Assembly (NCBI RefSeq): GCF_004022485.1
Contig: NZ_CP034951.1
Span: 1,426,001-1,490,000 of the forward strand
From: Aequorivita sp. H23M31
Lineage (GTDB): Bacteria; Bacteroidota; Bacteroidia; Flavobacteriales; Flavobacteriaceae
Reading direction: 5' to 3'
DNA: 64,000 nucleotides
The position numbers and the translations under genes were made by a program. The notes under the pieces are model-generated. The model had not been told where the DNA came from, did not search any database, and saw nothing but the letters and a program-made list of their open reading frames with translations. Shown piece by piece: positions 52,084-60,709 of the stretch. The stretch's first letter is position 1, and each line of letters begins with the position of its first letter.

Positions 52084-54645
52084 CAGTATTGCTTCCATTT
52101 CATTTTTCAATATATTCTCTCTGGTTATTAAAACTACATTGTTTTTATAAATAAAAATAAACTCTCTGTATCGGCTGTTCTTTCCAGAGTTCAAGTTCTT
52201 GTTCATTTCTGATGCTACCCTTGTCGTATCCAAATTTTTAAAGCTATTGGTAAAATCAAAAACTATCGAGCTCAACCTTTGTTTTTTTGCTGCGGTAAAG
52301 GCATTTGAAATTGCCTTATAGTTGTTTTCCTCAAAATTTATTTTAAGGTCTGATAGATTTCCATTGATGTAGTATTCGGCATTCGTAAACCCTTTGGCAA
52401 TGTTGGTATCCAAATGGGCACGTATCTGGACCTTTATATCCAAATTGTCCGCAATCTTCAGCGCACTTTCCACGTTCTGTTTTAAATCCCTTTGGTCTGC
52501 AAAGATGCTCACTTCCACCTTCTTGTTTTGAGGAGATTTTACATAGGGCGCATTGAGCTTCATCAGTTCCATGTTGCGCTTTGCGTTCTGGTTGCTGTTC
52601 AGCAGCTTAAAGAAGTTTCCTTTTTTGGTGAATATCTCCCCGTCCAGTGCCACGTTGCCCTTAAAGTTTGGCTCGGGCATTCCCTCGGGCACTTTGCCCT
52701 TGGGCCCTGCGGCGGTGGGAACGGCGTCGCAGCGGCACCTCCAATCCAGTGGTGGGAAATATTTGGCCCAAAACGCATCGTCTATGGGTTTTATAATGCC
52801 GTGCAGGTCTTGGTGCGCTTCGCGTACGCGGTCGTCGCCCACGGTGCGGAACTCGAGGTTGGGAAAGAGGTCCTTGGTTTTTTGGAAGCCCTCCCATTTT
52901 TGCGCCATTTGTGCGGCGGTCCTTGCTGTCTGCCATTCGGCTTGTAGCCAATTGCGGTTGTACTGGCGGTTCAGTTTTCGGGCAAAGACTTCATATTCGT
53001 TATACGGCCGTAGTTTTCCGTCCTTATCGTACAACAGCCCGTTTAGCTGTTCCAGCATGGCGTAGGTTTTTGCACCGGAAAACATATACAGGTTTTTCTT
53101 CAGCTCGTTGGGCAGGTTTCCTTTTCCGTCCCCGGGAAAAGAGACCCAATCCTTGCCATATCCGTTCCTTCCGGCTTGGTTCAGTTCAGAATATGTGGCG
53201 TTAATGGCATCGCTGTCCAGATCCTCGGGCTTTAGCCTTCCTTCGTGCAGGTCTTTGGCAATACGGTCTATAAGGGCATCCCAACGGCCAAAGTCCAGGG
53301 CGGTGGGTTCTACAAAGTGATCGTGGCCACAGTCGTGGTGGGTTTCATAAAAAGCCGTTATCTCATCCAGCAGTGCCTTTACGTTTGGCCTGGGCTTTTT
53401 TTTTTCGTCCCCTTCCTCGGGTTGCGGAAGCGTAGCGTTGTTTTTTTGCGAGAGTATCTGCACGCCCAGGCGTTGGCTCAGTTCCTCTATGTCCAGCTCA
53501 AAGTGCGGTGCCAGCCCGGTGACCAAATCCTTTAGGTATGCCGGGTCTTCCGGCTCTTCCTGCCATTCAAAATAATGGTTGGCAAATGCCGTATAAACGG
53601 GGCTCAGTTTTGCAAGCCTTGGAAATAGCTGCTGGTTTATCACGTTTTTCAGCAACAGCCTATCGCTGTCGTACCGGTCCTTTGCCATGCGGAACTGTAT
53701 CTCGGCACTTCCCACAAAGCTCTTTTCGTCGGTAATGCCCGAACCGCCAAGGATGCGCTTGCTCATTTCGGAGTTGGCACGGTCAATCAACAAATCGAAG
53801 TTGGCAGGGTTTCCGGCATCGCCGCCCTTGATCTCGAACTTCTCGTTGCCGCGCCCCACCATAAAGCCCGAGGCCTTAAAGTTTTTGGCGGCCTCTACCA
53901 ACTGCTTGAGCCTTCCGGCATCTTCGCGGTCTGTGGTGATAAAGAGATTTCCCACGCCATATTTTTCCACATAGTCCAGCCAAGAACCAAAGCCCAGCTT
54001 TTTGGAAAGGATGACGGGTGCCATCTTTGCCAATAGCCCCAAATCCTTGTCCTTGCCCACCTGTATGTAATGGTTTGCCAGTTGTCCTTCCTTGTACGGC
54101 CATCCGTGGAGCTCGTCCGGTCTTCTCTTGATGATGCCCCGTACGGCATCAAAATGTGCCATGGGTATTTCCTCTACCTCGGAGAGCTCTTTGGTAAAGG
54201 GGTCGAGTTCGTACAGCTCAATGAGCTTTACGCCCTCAAAACGGTTGCTGAGCGCAATGCGCACAAAATCCTCGAACCAGGTACGTTCCAACAGTTCCGA
54301 TAGGTCTTCCACCTCGTTGCCCGCATTGTCGATGATCTTGAAGGGCGACCGTTGGGAGTGCAGGATGCGGCTGTCTATGATGCTTCCCAAATGGTTGTCC
54401 AGCAACAGGTTGTTGTACAGGGTCTGCAGCATGGTCTTGTCCGGGTTCTGGTAATCGTTTGCAAGGAGCAACGCCAGCTTCCATACTTCCAGTGTCTGGG
54501 CCTGCATGGATTCTGTCTGCACCTCGAGGAAATCGCTCTTGGCACTTCCCTTTTGCACGGCGTGCACGTTGAGTTCCTGCACGGTTGCATTTTCAAGGAA
54601 ATAGCGTTCGGCTTTTTTATAGAAGTTGTTGAGCAGGTTTTTCAT
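52060..54645 (-). CDS. Portal (gp29/DUF935)-MuF head protein fusion with C-terminal RNase-toxin-like domain
   Basis: About 861 residues from ATG at 54645. Residues about 1-430 match the Mu gp29-type portal (DUF935): YGVGNLFITTDREDAGRLKQ and GGSGITDEKSFVGSAEIQFR. Residues about 450-690 form the MuF/gp30 head morphogenesis domain, with the core GDDRVREAHQDLHG (about 603) and FPPLDWRCRCDAVP. The last 155 or so residues (52060-52536) are AT-richer and contain NAEYYINGNLSDLKINF and AAKKQRLSSIVFDF, a pattern like CdiA-CT/BECR-fold tRNase toxins. In Mu, portal and MuF are separate genes. A start 36 bp upstream would overlap the previous gene. Confidence 0.8.
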   Translation of the reverse strand: MKNLLNNFYKKAERYFLENATVQELNVHAVQKGSAKSDFLEVQTESMQAQTLEVWKLALLLANDYQNPDKTMLQTLYNNLLLDNHLGSIIDSRILHSQRSPFKIIDNAGNEVEDLSELLERTWFEDFVRIALSNRFEGVKLIELYELDPFTKELSEVEEIPMAHFDAVRGIIKRRPDELHGWPYKEGQLANHYIQVGKDKDLGLLAKMAPVILSKKLGFGSWLDYVEKYGVGNLFITTDREDAGRLKQLVEAAKNFKASGFMVGRGNEKFEIKGGDAGNPANFDLLIDRANSEMSKRILGGSGITDEKSFVGSAEIQFRMAKDRYDSDRLLLKNVINQQLFPRLAKLSPVYTAFANHYFEWQEEPEDPAYLKDLVTGLAPHFELDIEELSQRLGVQILSQKNNATLPQPEEGDEKKKPRPNVKALLDEITAFYETHHDCGHDHFVEPTALDFGRWDALIDRIAKDLHEGRLKPEDLDSDAINATYSELNQAGRNGYGKDWVSFPGDGKGNLPNELKKNLYMFSGAKTYAMLEQLNGLLYDKDGKLRPYNEYEVFARKLNRQYNRNWLQAEWQTARTAAQMAQKWEGFQKTKDLFPNLEFRTVGDDRVREAHQDLHGIIKPIDDAFWAKYFPPLDWRCRCDAVPTAAGPKGKVPEGMPEPNFKGNVALDGEIFTKKGNFFKLLNSNQNAKRNMELMKLNAPYVKSPQNKKVEVSIFADQRDLKQNVESALKIADNLDIKVQIRAHLDTNIAKGFTNAEYYINGNLSDLKINFEENNYKAISNAFTAAKKQRLSSIVFDFTNSFKNLDTTRVASEMNKNLNSGKNSRYREFIFIYKNNVVLITRENILKNEMEAILKKLKSEP

Positions 54646-54646
54646 C

Positions 54647-55069
54647 TTAGATGTAAAAATTAGGGTTTCTGTTATCGCCAAATAGCGTGGTGCTTATTAC
54701 CTCGCCCTGGTCATCAATGGCAGCGGGCAGGCCTTTTATTTCCAATTTGCCAAAGGCTATCTTTTCAAGGGTCTCTATGGCGTTCTTGTATTCCTCCACA
54801 TAGTCTGCGGGCACTTTCCGGGCGGCATTCCTTCGCACCACGTCATAAAGCACCATTTTGGTCAGGATGCGGACCAGGAGCGCATTGCGGATGGGCGCAT
54901 TTTCGTCAAATATGGTATCCACGTCATAAACAGCTCCAAGGTAACTCTTGAGGATGCCGATGTTTTCGGCTTCCACGTTCTTTAGGGTATTGGCAAAGTC
55001 GTTGGACGATTCGTCTATCAGCCTTTCAAAGGCGTGGGTTATCAGGTCTTCTTTCTGTAGGTATATCAT
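54647..55069 (-). CDS. Mu gp36-like protein (DUF1320-type)
   Basis: 140 residues from ATG at 55069, overlapping the terminase stop by one base. Blocks YLGAVYDVDTIFDENAPIRN and YVEEYKNAIETLEKIAFGKL resemble the gp36/DUF1320 family of Mu-like phages, small head-neck-associated proteins. It lies between the terminase and the portal, which is unusual, since in Mu gp36 follows the capsid genes. Confidence 0.65.
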   Translation of the reverse strand: MIYLQKEDLITHAFERLIDESSNDFANTLKNVEAENIGILKSYLGAVYDVDTIFDENAPIRNALLVRILTKMVLYDVVRRNAARKVPADYVEEYKNAIETLEKIAFGKLEIKGLPAAIDDQGEVISTTLFGDNRNPNFYI

Positions 55070-56592
55070 CACCAAAGGTTTTTGGATTGGCTGTAATCGC
55101 CCGTTACTATTTCGGTATCTCCGCTACTGTCCGAGTGGCTTACGTAGCGTTCCAGTTCGCTTATCCCGGCTTGGTGGGCATCGGGGTAATCGTCCTTTGT
55201 ATTGTAGCCCGGTTCTATGCCGTAGAGCTGTGCCAGTGCCACCTGCGCATCGTTGTTGTGCTTGAGCCGCTCGTCGTAAAAAATCTTGTTGTTCTGATAG
55301 TACGGTTGCAGGGTAAGGATGCGGTCGTACTTTCTGGTCTTGGGCAGTTGCCGCTGGATGATGTTTAGCTTTACGCCAAAACCGGTCTCCCCTTTTTTGA
55401 TGGCATCGCGCACGGCATCGTTCCAGAACTGCGCCTCGAATATCCAATGCACGATCACCGTTTTGGGAAGCGATTTCTGGTATAGGCACATATAGGCAAT
55501 GGCCTCGTTCATCTTGCTCTGTTTGCAGAAAACGTCCAGCACATAAAAATCGGTTTCTTTAAGTCCCTGCACTACCACGGCGTTATAATCCGAAGTGGAT
55601 GTACCGCCATAGGCCACGTCCCACCACCCGAATATGATCTTGAACTGGTTGAGCCTTGGGCGTGGTGCCCATTGTATCTGGCTCTCCAGAAAGATGGTTC
55701 CCTCGGTGTGGGGATCGTTGTTGTATTCGCTTTTTGCGGCCAGTACGCCAATTTCCCTTTCAAGGGCTTTGAAATAATCGGGGCCGTATTTTTCGAACCA
55801 AGTGGGTTTATAGGTAACGGGATCGTAGGCGTTTACCTGATCTACCGTCCATTCCGGGTGGCGTTCCTGCAAGATGGTCTGCACCATTCTGGGCGCAAAG
55901 CGGTTGTTAGACTGTACAAAGCGGCGGGTGGGCCCGTCCATTGTTGGCAACAGGTCGCGCTCAATCCATTTGGCGATGCTTTCCTGCCGTTTCGGGTTTT
56001 TGTTGATGTCCTTGGTCTCCAGATCGTCCGCGGCGCAATGGGTGGGCCTTTTGTCCTTTACGCGCAATCCACGCACGGACTGCCCCATCCCCAAGCTCTG
56101 GCCTATGAACTTTCCCTTGGTGATAAAAAAACCGGCTTCCCAGTTGCCCTGGTTGAACTGCTGCCCAAAATCGTTGATGATCTGCGGGTTTGCCTCAAAC
56201 TCGGCACGGATGTCCTCCAGGAGCTGCTCCGCCCTGTCCGCACTGGAACCGATGAGCACAAAGTAGCATTCGCCCTCGTTCATCCAAATCCAGAAGGGAA
56301 GCAGGATATTGTTGACCACCGATTTTGCAAGGGCGCGCCCCCATTGGGCAAAACCTTTGAAGGTGGGGTCTTTGAGGACCTTGTTTGCAAACTTGATGTG
56401 AAAATCTGGGGTAGATGCCCCGGCATAGTGCGGGAAGTAGCGTTCCACCATAAAGGCGAAATCTTTCTTGGCGCGCTCTACGGCCGATTTTTGCTCCTGT
56501 TTGGTTTCAAAAGGGTTGAGATGGACGGACGAGCCGATCATCTCCAGTTGCTTTTTATAGCGTTCTACCTTTTGTTTGTCTATCTTTTTCAT
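55069..56592 (-). CDS. Phage terminase large subunit (gp28-like)
   Basis: 507 residues. The N-terminal ATPase half includes FAQWGRALAKSVVNNILLPF (a Walker-A-like loop), VLIGSSADRAEQLLEDIR, VRGLRVKDKRPTHCAADDLE; the C-terminal nuclease half begins IIFGWWDVAYGGTSTSDYNA with a catalytic Asp, typical of RNase H-like terminase nucleases. It packages phage DNA into proheads. Its start overlaps the preceding gene's stop by 4 bp. Confidence 0.88.
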   Translation of the reverse strand: MKKIDKQKVERYKKQLEMIGSSVHLNPFETKQEQKSAVERAKKDFAFMVERYFPHYAGASTPDFHIKFANKVLKDPTFKGFAQWGRALAKSVVNNILLPFWIWMNEGECYFVLIGSSADRAEQLLEDIRAEFEANPQIINDFGQQFNQGNWEAGFFITKGKFIGQSLGMGQSVRGLRVKDKRPTHCAADDLETKDINKNPKRQESIAKWIERDLLPTMDGPTRRFVQSNNRFAPRMVQTILQERHPEWTVDQVNAYDPVTYKPTWFEKYGPDYFKALEREIGVLAAKSEYNNDPHTEGTIFLESQIQWAPRPRLNQFKIIFGWWDVAYGGTSTSDYNAVVVQGLKETDFYVLDVFCKQSKMNEAIAYMCLYQKSLPKTVIVHWIFEAQFWNDAVRDAIKKGETGFGVKLNIIQRQLPKTRKYDRILTLQPYYQNNKIFYDERLKHNNDAQVALAQLYGIEPGYNTKDDYPDAHQAGISELERYVSHSDSSGDTEIVTGDYSQSKNLW

Positions 56593-56822
56593 TTGCGCAG
56601 TACACGGGTTCCGGTGCGGTGGGTTATTTTGTTGTCGTGGAAGGAGAAGTACATTTCGGTAACCACTTTTACCTGTTGCACGCCCGGCTTCACATTTTTC
56701 ACCTTCAGTATCTGCCCTATTTCCACATTGCTCCCTTTTTTGAGCAGGTATGCGCCTATTTCAAGGTAATACTGTCGTAGGGGTGCGCGGTTCAGGGCAA
56801 GGCCCATAATTCTTTTTAGCAT
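56589..56822 (-). CDS. Phage protein between terminase subunits, unknown (77 aa)
   Basis: 77 residues from ATG at 56822, beta-rich and basic (VEIGQILKVKNVKPGVQQVK). It overlaps the terminase gene by 4 bp and follows the small subunit by 2 bp. No family recognised; an earlier in-frame start would overlap the upstream gene and is not favoured. Confidence 0.6.
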   Translation of the reverse strand: MLKRIMGLALNRAPLRQYYLEIGAYLLKKGSNVEIGQILKVKNVKPGVQQVKVVTEMYFSFHDNKITHRTGTRVLRK

Positions 56823-56824
56823 AA

Positions 56825-57322
56825 TTATCCTAGTTTTTCTGCAATGTGCTGCAGGTGCGATTTTTGGAAGTCGATGGTTTTTAGATATACTTTTTTGTCC
56901 CATTTCATCAAGGCCTCAAATACGTCCTCCATTACTTCAAGGTAGGTGCTCAGGCTTATCTTGAATTCCTTTTCAAGGCGTTCCAGGGCTTTTTGGTACA
57001 TGGCCACTTCTTGCGAAATACGGGTGGTCTCCTTTTTCAGGTCCAGTAACCGTGCTTGGTCTCCGTTGGCCTCCGCTATCTTGATTTCCTCGAGGGTCTG
57101 CAGGGTCATATTGGTAAGCTCCGCGATCACCTTTTTGATGTTCTCGGTGCGCGACTGTGAGTTGTTGAGCTTGGCGTCGCGCAATTGCCGCCAGTTTCCC
57201 GCGATCACCCAATTGGATACCGTTTTCTCGGTAACGTACACGGTTTCGGCAATTTCCTTTTGTGCCATCAACTTATCGATGAACAGCCTCTTTGCCAATC
57301 CTTTTTCTTTCTTCTTCGCCAT
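56825..57322 (-). CDS. Terminase small subunit-like HTH protein
   Basis: 165 residues from ATG at 57322. An N-terminal HTH is seen in MAQKEIAETVYVTEKTVSNW, followed by long helical, Glu/Lys-rich segments that would support oligomers. Small terminase subunits recognise packaging sites with such HTH domains, and it is the first gene of the leftward packaging operon, just before the large subunit. Longer in-frame extension upstream runs through the divergent control region and is not used. Confidence 0.75.
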   Translation of the reverse strand: MAKKKEKGLAKRLFIDKLMAQKEIAETVYVTEKTVSNWVIAGNWRQLRDAKLNNSQSRTENIKKVIAELTNMTLQTLEEIKIAEANGDQARLLDLKKETTRISQEVAMYQKALERLEKEFKISLSTYLEVMEDVFEALMKWDKKVYLKTIDFQKSHLQHIAEKLG

Positions 57323-57378
57323 TATTGTCTGTATTGCTCTGGCAAATTTGCCATTATCCGCTTTCGTTTTAAAAATGT

Positions 57379-57439
57379 AATCCCGAATTGGCATGAAATA
57401 CTTACTGAATTGGTATGAAATACTTACTGATTCGGGATT
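57379..57439. promoter_or_regulatory. Divergent late-control region: 22-bp direct repeats inside an inverted repeat
   Basis: AATCCCGAAT (57379-57388) and ATTCGGGATT (57430-57439) form a 10-bp inverted repeat. Between them a 22-bp unit GAATTGGCATGAAATACTTA-CT is directly repeated at 57385-57406 and 57407-57428 (one base change). It lies between the leftward packaging operon and the rightward protease/capsid operon, the expected place for a late activator site. Confidence 0.7.
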
Positions 57440-57509
57440 GGAATTTTTACAGCTTGCAAAAGCTTTCCAAATTTGCGCCATTGACAGTTCAACGAATCGT
57501 ACAGCATTG

Positions 57510-58586
57510 ATGGATTTACAAGCTTTTGCCCAACAGCATCCCCTACAGGTTACCGCCAAGAACGACGGTGGCCGTGCCCACATTCGCGTGGAGGGAGTGC
57601 TTTATGGTTTTCAGGTGAACGATTTTAAATATACCGTTGACTCCCTGATAAAGCAGGGCATCAAGGATGTACGCCTGTATATAAATACGCCCGGGGGCAG
57701 TGTGTTTGCCGCCAATGAGATTGCCAACGAGATACTTCGCTTTGAGGGCACGGTATCGGGTTTTGGCGGTGCCATAGTGGCCAGTGCGGGCAGTTATCTT
57801 GCCACCATCTGCAATACGTTTGAAATGGCCGAGAACGGACAGTTTATGTACCACAAACCCTCCGCAGTGGTGGAGGGCAACGAGAACGCCATTGAATCCA
57901 GATTGAAACTTTTAAAGAGCCTTACCGATCAGTACCGTAAGCACTATGCCGAAAAGACCGGAAAGACCGAGGAGGAAATAGAGGCGTTGTGGAGCAAGGG
58001 CGACGTGTGGCTCAATGCCCAGGAAGCCTTGGACGAGGGATTTGTTACCTCCATAAGCAAAAAGACACCGGTGACCAAGGAAACGGCTATGCTCATAGCG
58101 GCCTGTGGCGCACCGATTAAACCGGAAATCACAAAAACAGAAACAGAAATGAAAAACAGAGATGAGATCGTTGCCAAGCTGAAGCTGGCAAAAGATGCCA
58201 CCGATGCGCAGATAGAAGCTGCCATTGACCAATTGGCCATTCAGGCCCAGGAGGCACAGACCGCGGAGGCCAACTTGGCAGCACGCGAGACCGCGGCCGT
58301 TACGGCACTTCTTGATGCCGCCATCGTGGCCAAGAAGATAACTGCCAACCAAAAGCCGCATTTTGAGGCATTGGCAAAGAAAGATTATGATTCCACCAAG
58401 GCACTACTTGATAGTATGGTGCCAGCCATGAAGGCCTCGGCACATATAGATGCTTCGGGCGAGGGCGCAGACCCAAAGGCCAAATGGACGCTCCAGGACT
58501 ACTTGGATAACGATCCGCAGGCATTGGAAGTACTTATGGAGAAAGACCCAAAGAAATTTGAGGAACTGCAGAAAGGATACTTCTGA
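57510..58586 (+). CDS. Prohead protease (ClpP-like) fused to scaffold
   Basis: 358 residues from ATG at 57510. The N-terminal half is a ClpP/S14-type serine protease: LYINTPGGSVFAANEIANEI, then the nucleophile in GGAIVASAGSYLAT and the catalytic His in FMYHKPSAV. The C-terminal part (about 210-358) is Ala/Lys/Glu-rich and helical, fitting a scaffold that guides prohead assembly and is cleaved off. A longer start at 57393 would use the direct-repeat region as coding and is considered less likely. Confidence 0.85.
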   Translation: MDLQAFAQQHPLQVTAKNDGGRAHIRVEGVLYGFQVNDFKYTVDSLIKQGIKDVRLYINTPGGSVFAANEIANEILRFEGTVSGFGGAIVASAGSYLATICNTFEMAENGQFMYHKPSAVVEGNENAIESRLKLLKSLTDQYRKHYAEKTGKTEEEIEALWSKGDVWLNAQEALDEGFVTSISKKTPVTKETAMLIAACGAPIKPEITKTETEMKNRDEIVAKLKLAKDATDAQIEAAIDQLAIQAQEAQTAEANLAARETAAVTALLDAAIVAKKITANQKPHFEALAKKDYDSTKALLDSMVPAMKASAHIDASGEGADPKAKWTLQDYLDNDPQALEVLMEKDPKKFEELQKGYF

Positions 58587-58651
58587 AATCAAAATCGAAA
58601 CTGAGATAAAAACAGTATTAAAATCTATTTAAAACCCAATTTTTAGAACCG

Positions 58652-59665
58652 ATGAAAAAGAAATTGAACTATTTATTGACCGGGCTTTTGTTTGTGCTGG
58701 CCGTTGTTGCGAGCCATAGCTTTGGAATGGGCGAGGGAATGTCCCTGGCCACCGTAGCGGTGGTGAACACACAGCTAAAGAACACTTTGGCAGAAAAGGA
58801 AATGCTCAAGCAATTGCGCCATGAGCACACTTGGGTAAGCGAGATACGTTCGCGCCAGAACTGGGTGAACCAGGACACCATTAAACTTCCCAAACGGGGA
58901 GCGGCACCCAAGGTATTGATAGACAATACCAACTATCCCATTGTAAAGAACCGAAGGGACGACAGCCATATAGTGATCAGCCTGCACAAGTTCGACACCG
59001 AGAACACCATTGTTACCGAGGACGAACTCTATGCCCTGCCTTACGAAAAAGTGAGCGACGTGCAAGCACAGCACCGCGAAACTTTGGAGGACGAGACCCA
59101 GGAATACGGATTGTGGGGCCTTGCACCACAGGAAAAGGCTGAGGCCGAAAACCTGTTTGTCCTGGAGACCACAGGAACCGATGACGGCACGGGAAGAAAG
59201 AAACTGACCACAAAGGATTTGCGCACCCTGCAGGAAAAGATGAACGCCAAGGGCATCAACAAAAAAGGACGTATCCTCATTTTGTGCGATGAGCACGTGA
59301 GCGACCTTTTGGACGAGGACAAAAAGTTCTACACCCAATACCACAACCACAAGGAAGGTGCCATTGCAAGCCGATATTACGGGTTTACCATCTATGAGGA
59401 CAGTACCACTCCGGAATATGCCTACAATGCAGGTGCTACCAAATGGGAGAAGATTGCCTATGGCTCTGCCATTACCGGCAACAAGAGCTCCGTGGTTTTC
59501 CACAAGGGAAGTACTGCGAAAGCTGCCGGAAGCGTAAAACGTTTTATGCGTGCCGCCAGTGAAGACCCGGAGAATAGGGAAAACACCATTGGTTTCCGTC
59601 TGTGGCACATTATCGTGGCTTACGGAATCGAGGGAAGTGCCGCGATTGTAAGTGCGGACGTATAA
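58652..59665 (+). CDS. Major capsid protein
   Basis: 337 residues. Position directly after protease/scaffold and size indicate the major capsid protein; blocks RRDDSHIVISLHKFDTEN and GAIASRYYGFTIYEDSTTPE suit the HK97-like fold of Mu-type capsids. The oddity is the N terminus: MKKKLNYLLTGLLFVLAVVA followed by SHSFGMGEG looks like a signal peptide. It may be a delta-like segment removed by the prohead protease, or a membrane-targeting step. Confidence 0.8.
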   Translation: MKKKLNYLLTGLLFVLAVVASHSFGMGEGMSLATVAVVNTQLKNTLAEKEMLKQLRHEHTWVSEIRSRQNWVNQDTIKLPKRGAAPKVLIDNTNYPIVKNRRDDSHIVISLHKFDTENTIVTEDELYALPYEKVSDVQAQHRETLEDETQEYGLWGLAPQEKAEAENLFVLETTGTDDGTGRKKLTTKDLRTLQEKMNAKGINKKGRILILCDEHVSDLLDEDKKFYTQYHNHKEGAIASRYYGFTIYEDSTTPEYAYNAGATKWEKIAYGSAITGNKSSVVFHKGSTAKAAGSVKRFMRAASEDPENRENTIGFRLWHIIVAYGIEGSAAIVSADV

Positions 59666-59700
59666 AGAGAAACTGGATTTTGACATTGTTTGGAGGAAGG

Positions 59701-59741
59701 GGCTGCCGAGGGTTTTGTTGGTAATTTTTCCCGAGGCAGCC
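59701..59741. other. Inverted repeat after the capsid gene
   Basis: GGCTGCCGAGGG (59701-59712) and CCCGAGGCAGCC (59730-59741) can form a stem around a T-rich loop. There is no clear T run afterwards, so it may be a processing or weak termination site. The spacer to 59864 also contains (GAAATT)n hexamers. Confidence 0.45.
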
Positions 59742-59864
59742 AAGCTCCAAAAAAAGATACCCGCCTTTGCGGGAAGACAGGCGGTCTTGGTTAATGCAAC
59801 CTGACCGCTCCCTTAGGGGGGGAATGAAATTGAAATTGAAATTGAAATCGAATTAAAAACTGAA

Positions 59865-60266
59865 ATGCGAGCCGTAATCCATAGAAGACATTTTGAGCAA
59901 AAGCAGACCCTTGGGGAACTGCGTTTGGAAAAGAACGGCAAAACGATCTTTGAATGCAAGACCCTTGAATTGCCGTGGCGGAACAATGCGGTGCAGAAAT
60001 CGTGCATTCCTGCGGGGAAGTACCAAGTGGTAACGCGGTTCTCGCCCAAGTTCAAGAACCATTTTCACGTACTGGACGTACCTGGAAGGAGTTGGATTCT
60101 CATTCACGCCGGTAATTATTACACGGACATTTTGGGCTGTATCCTGGTAGGTGAAAAACATTTGGACTTGAACGGGGACGGACCAAGGGACGTGACCGAT
60201 TCTAAGAACACATTAAAAAAGTTACTGCAATTGGCCCCGGAGGGCTTTGAACTATCGATACAATGA
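59865..60266 (+). CDS. DUF5675 family protein, probable lysis-region gene
   Basis: 133 residues. Blocks TLELPWRNNAVQKSCIPAGK, SRFxx-type sheet and ILIHAGNYYTDILGCILVGE match the DUF5675 family, which is common in phage lysis regions and resembles L,D-transpeptidase-like folds. It lies between the capsid and a spanin-like gene, so a role in cell-wall handling or lysis is likely but unproven. Preceded by a (GAAATT/C) hexamer run. Confidence 0.75.
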   Translation: MRAVIHRRHFEQKQTLGELRLEKNGKTIFECKTLELPWRNNAVQKSCIPAGKYQVVTRFSPKFKNHFHVLDVPGRSWILIHAGNYYTDILGCILVGEKHLDLNGDGPRDVTDSKNTLKKLLQLAPEGFELSIQ

Positions 60267-60709
60267 GAATAGTGTTTGCCATATTGATCCCCTTGATGCT
60301 CTTGGGCTGCAAAGCCCGAAAGATGGTACCCAAGACCATTGAGCGCGAGGTTAAGGTGGTAGTGCGCGACACGGTCTTTAAAATAGAAAGAGACAGTAGC
60401 CGTACCATTACCCTTGTGGACTGCATCGATGGGAAACCGGTTTTAAAGAAGACCAGGGAAACGCCCGGCAAAAATTTGAAGGCCCCAAAGCTTACCCTAA
60501 AGGACAGCGTGCTTACGGTGGACTGTGAAGCCCGTGCGCAGGAACTCCTGGCACAGTGGAAAGAGACCCACAGCACCGAAAAGACGGAGATACCCGTATA
60601 TATAAACGAACTAACATTCTGGCAGGAAGTACAGATCAATCTCGGGCGTGCTTTATTGGCCCTCGCATTGATAGTGACTGCCGTACAACTTTTAAAAAAA
60701 TGGTTATGA
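60263..60709 (+). CDS. Probable unimolecular spanin (u-spanin)
   Basis: 148 residues. The N terminus carries a lipoprotein signal with lipobox LMLLGC (Cys16), and the C terminus has one transmembrane helix (about 126-146, GRALLALALIVTAVQLLKKW). The middle is a charged periplasmic segment. A protein anchored in the outer membrane by lipid and in the inner membrane by a helix is the hallmark of u-spanins, which fuse the two membranes in lysis. It overlaps DUF5675 by 4 bp. Confidence 0.75.
   Translation: MRIVFAILIPLMLLGCKARKMVPKTIEREVKVVVRDTVFKIERDSSRTITLVDCIDGKPVLKKTRETPGKNLKAPKLTLKDSVLTVDCEARAQELLAQWKETHSTEKTEIPVYINELTFWQEVQINLGRALLALALIVTAVQLLKKWL

Noticed and set aside
55672..56769. 365-codon plus-strand open frame
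   Set aside because: It is the shadow of the terminase large subunit gene on the other strand, whose motifs are clear.
57393..57509. Longer N terminus of the prohead protease
   Set aside because: The extra 39 codons overlap the direct-repeat control region and add no conserved protease features; the ATG at 57510 is preferred.
58775..59743. 322-codon minus-strand open frame
   Set aside because: It is antisense to the capsid gene; high GC of the phage leaves long false frames.
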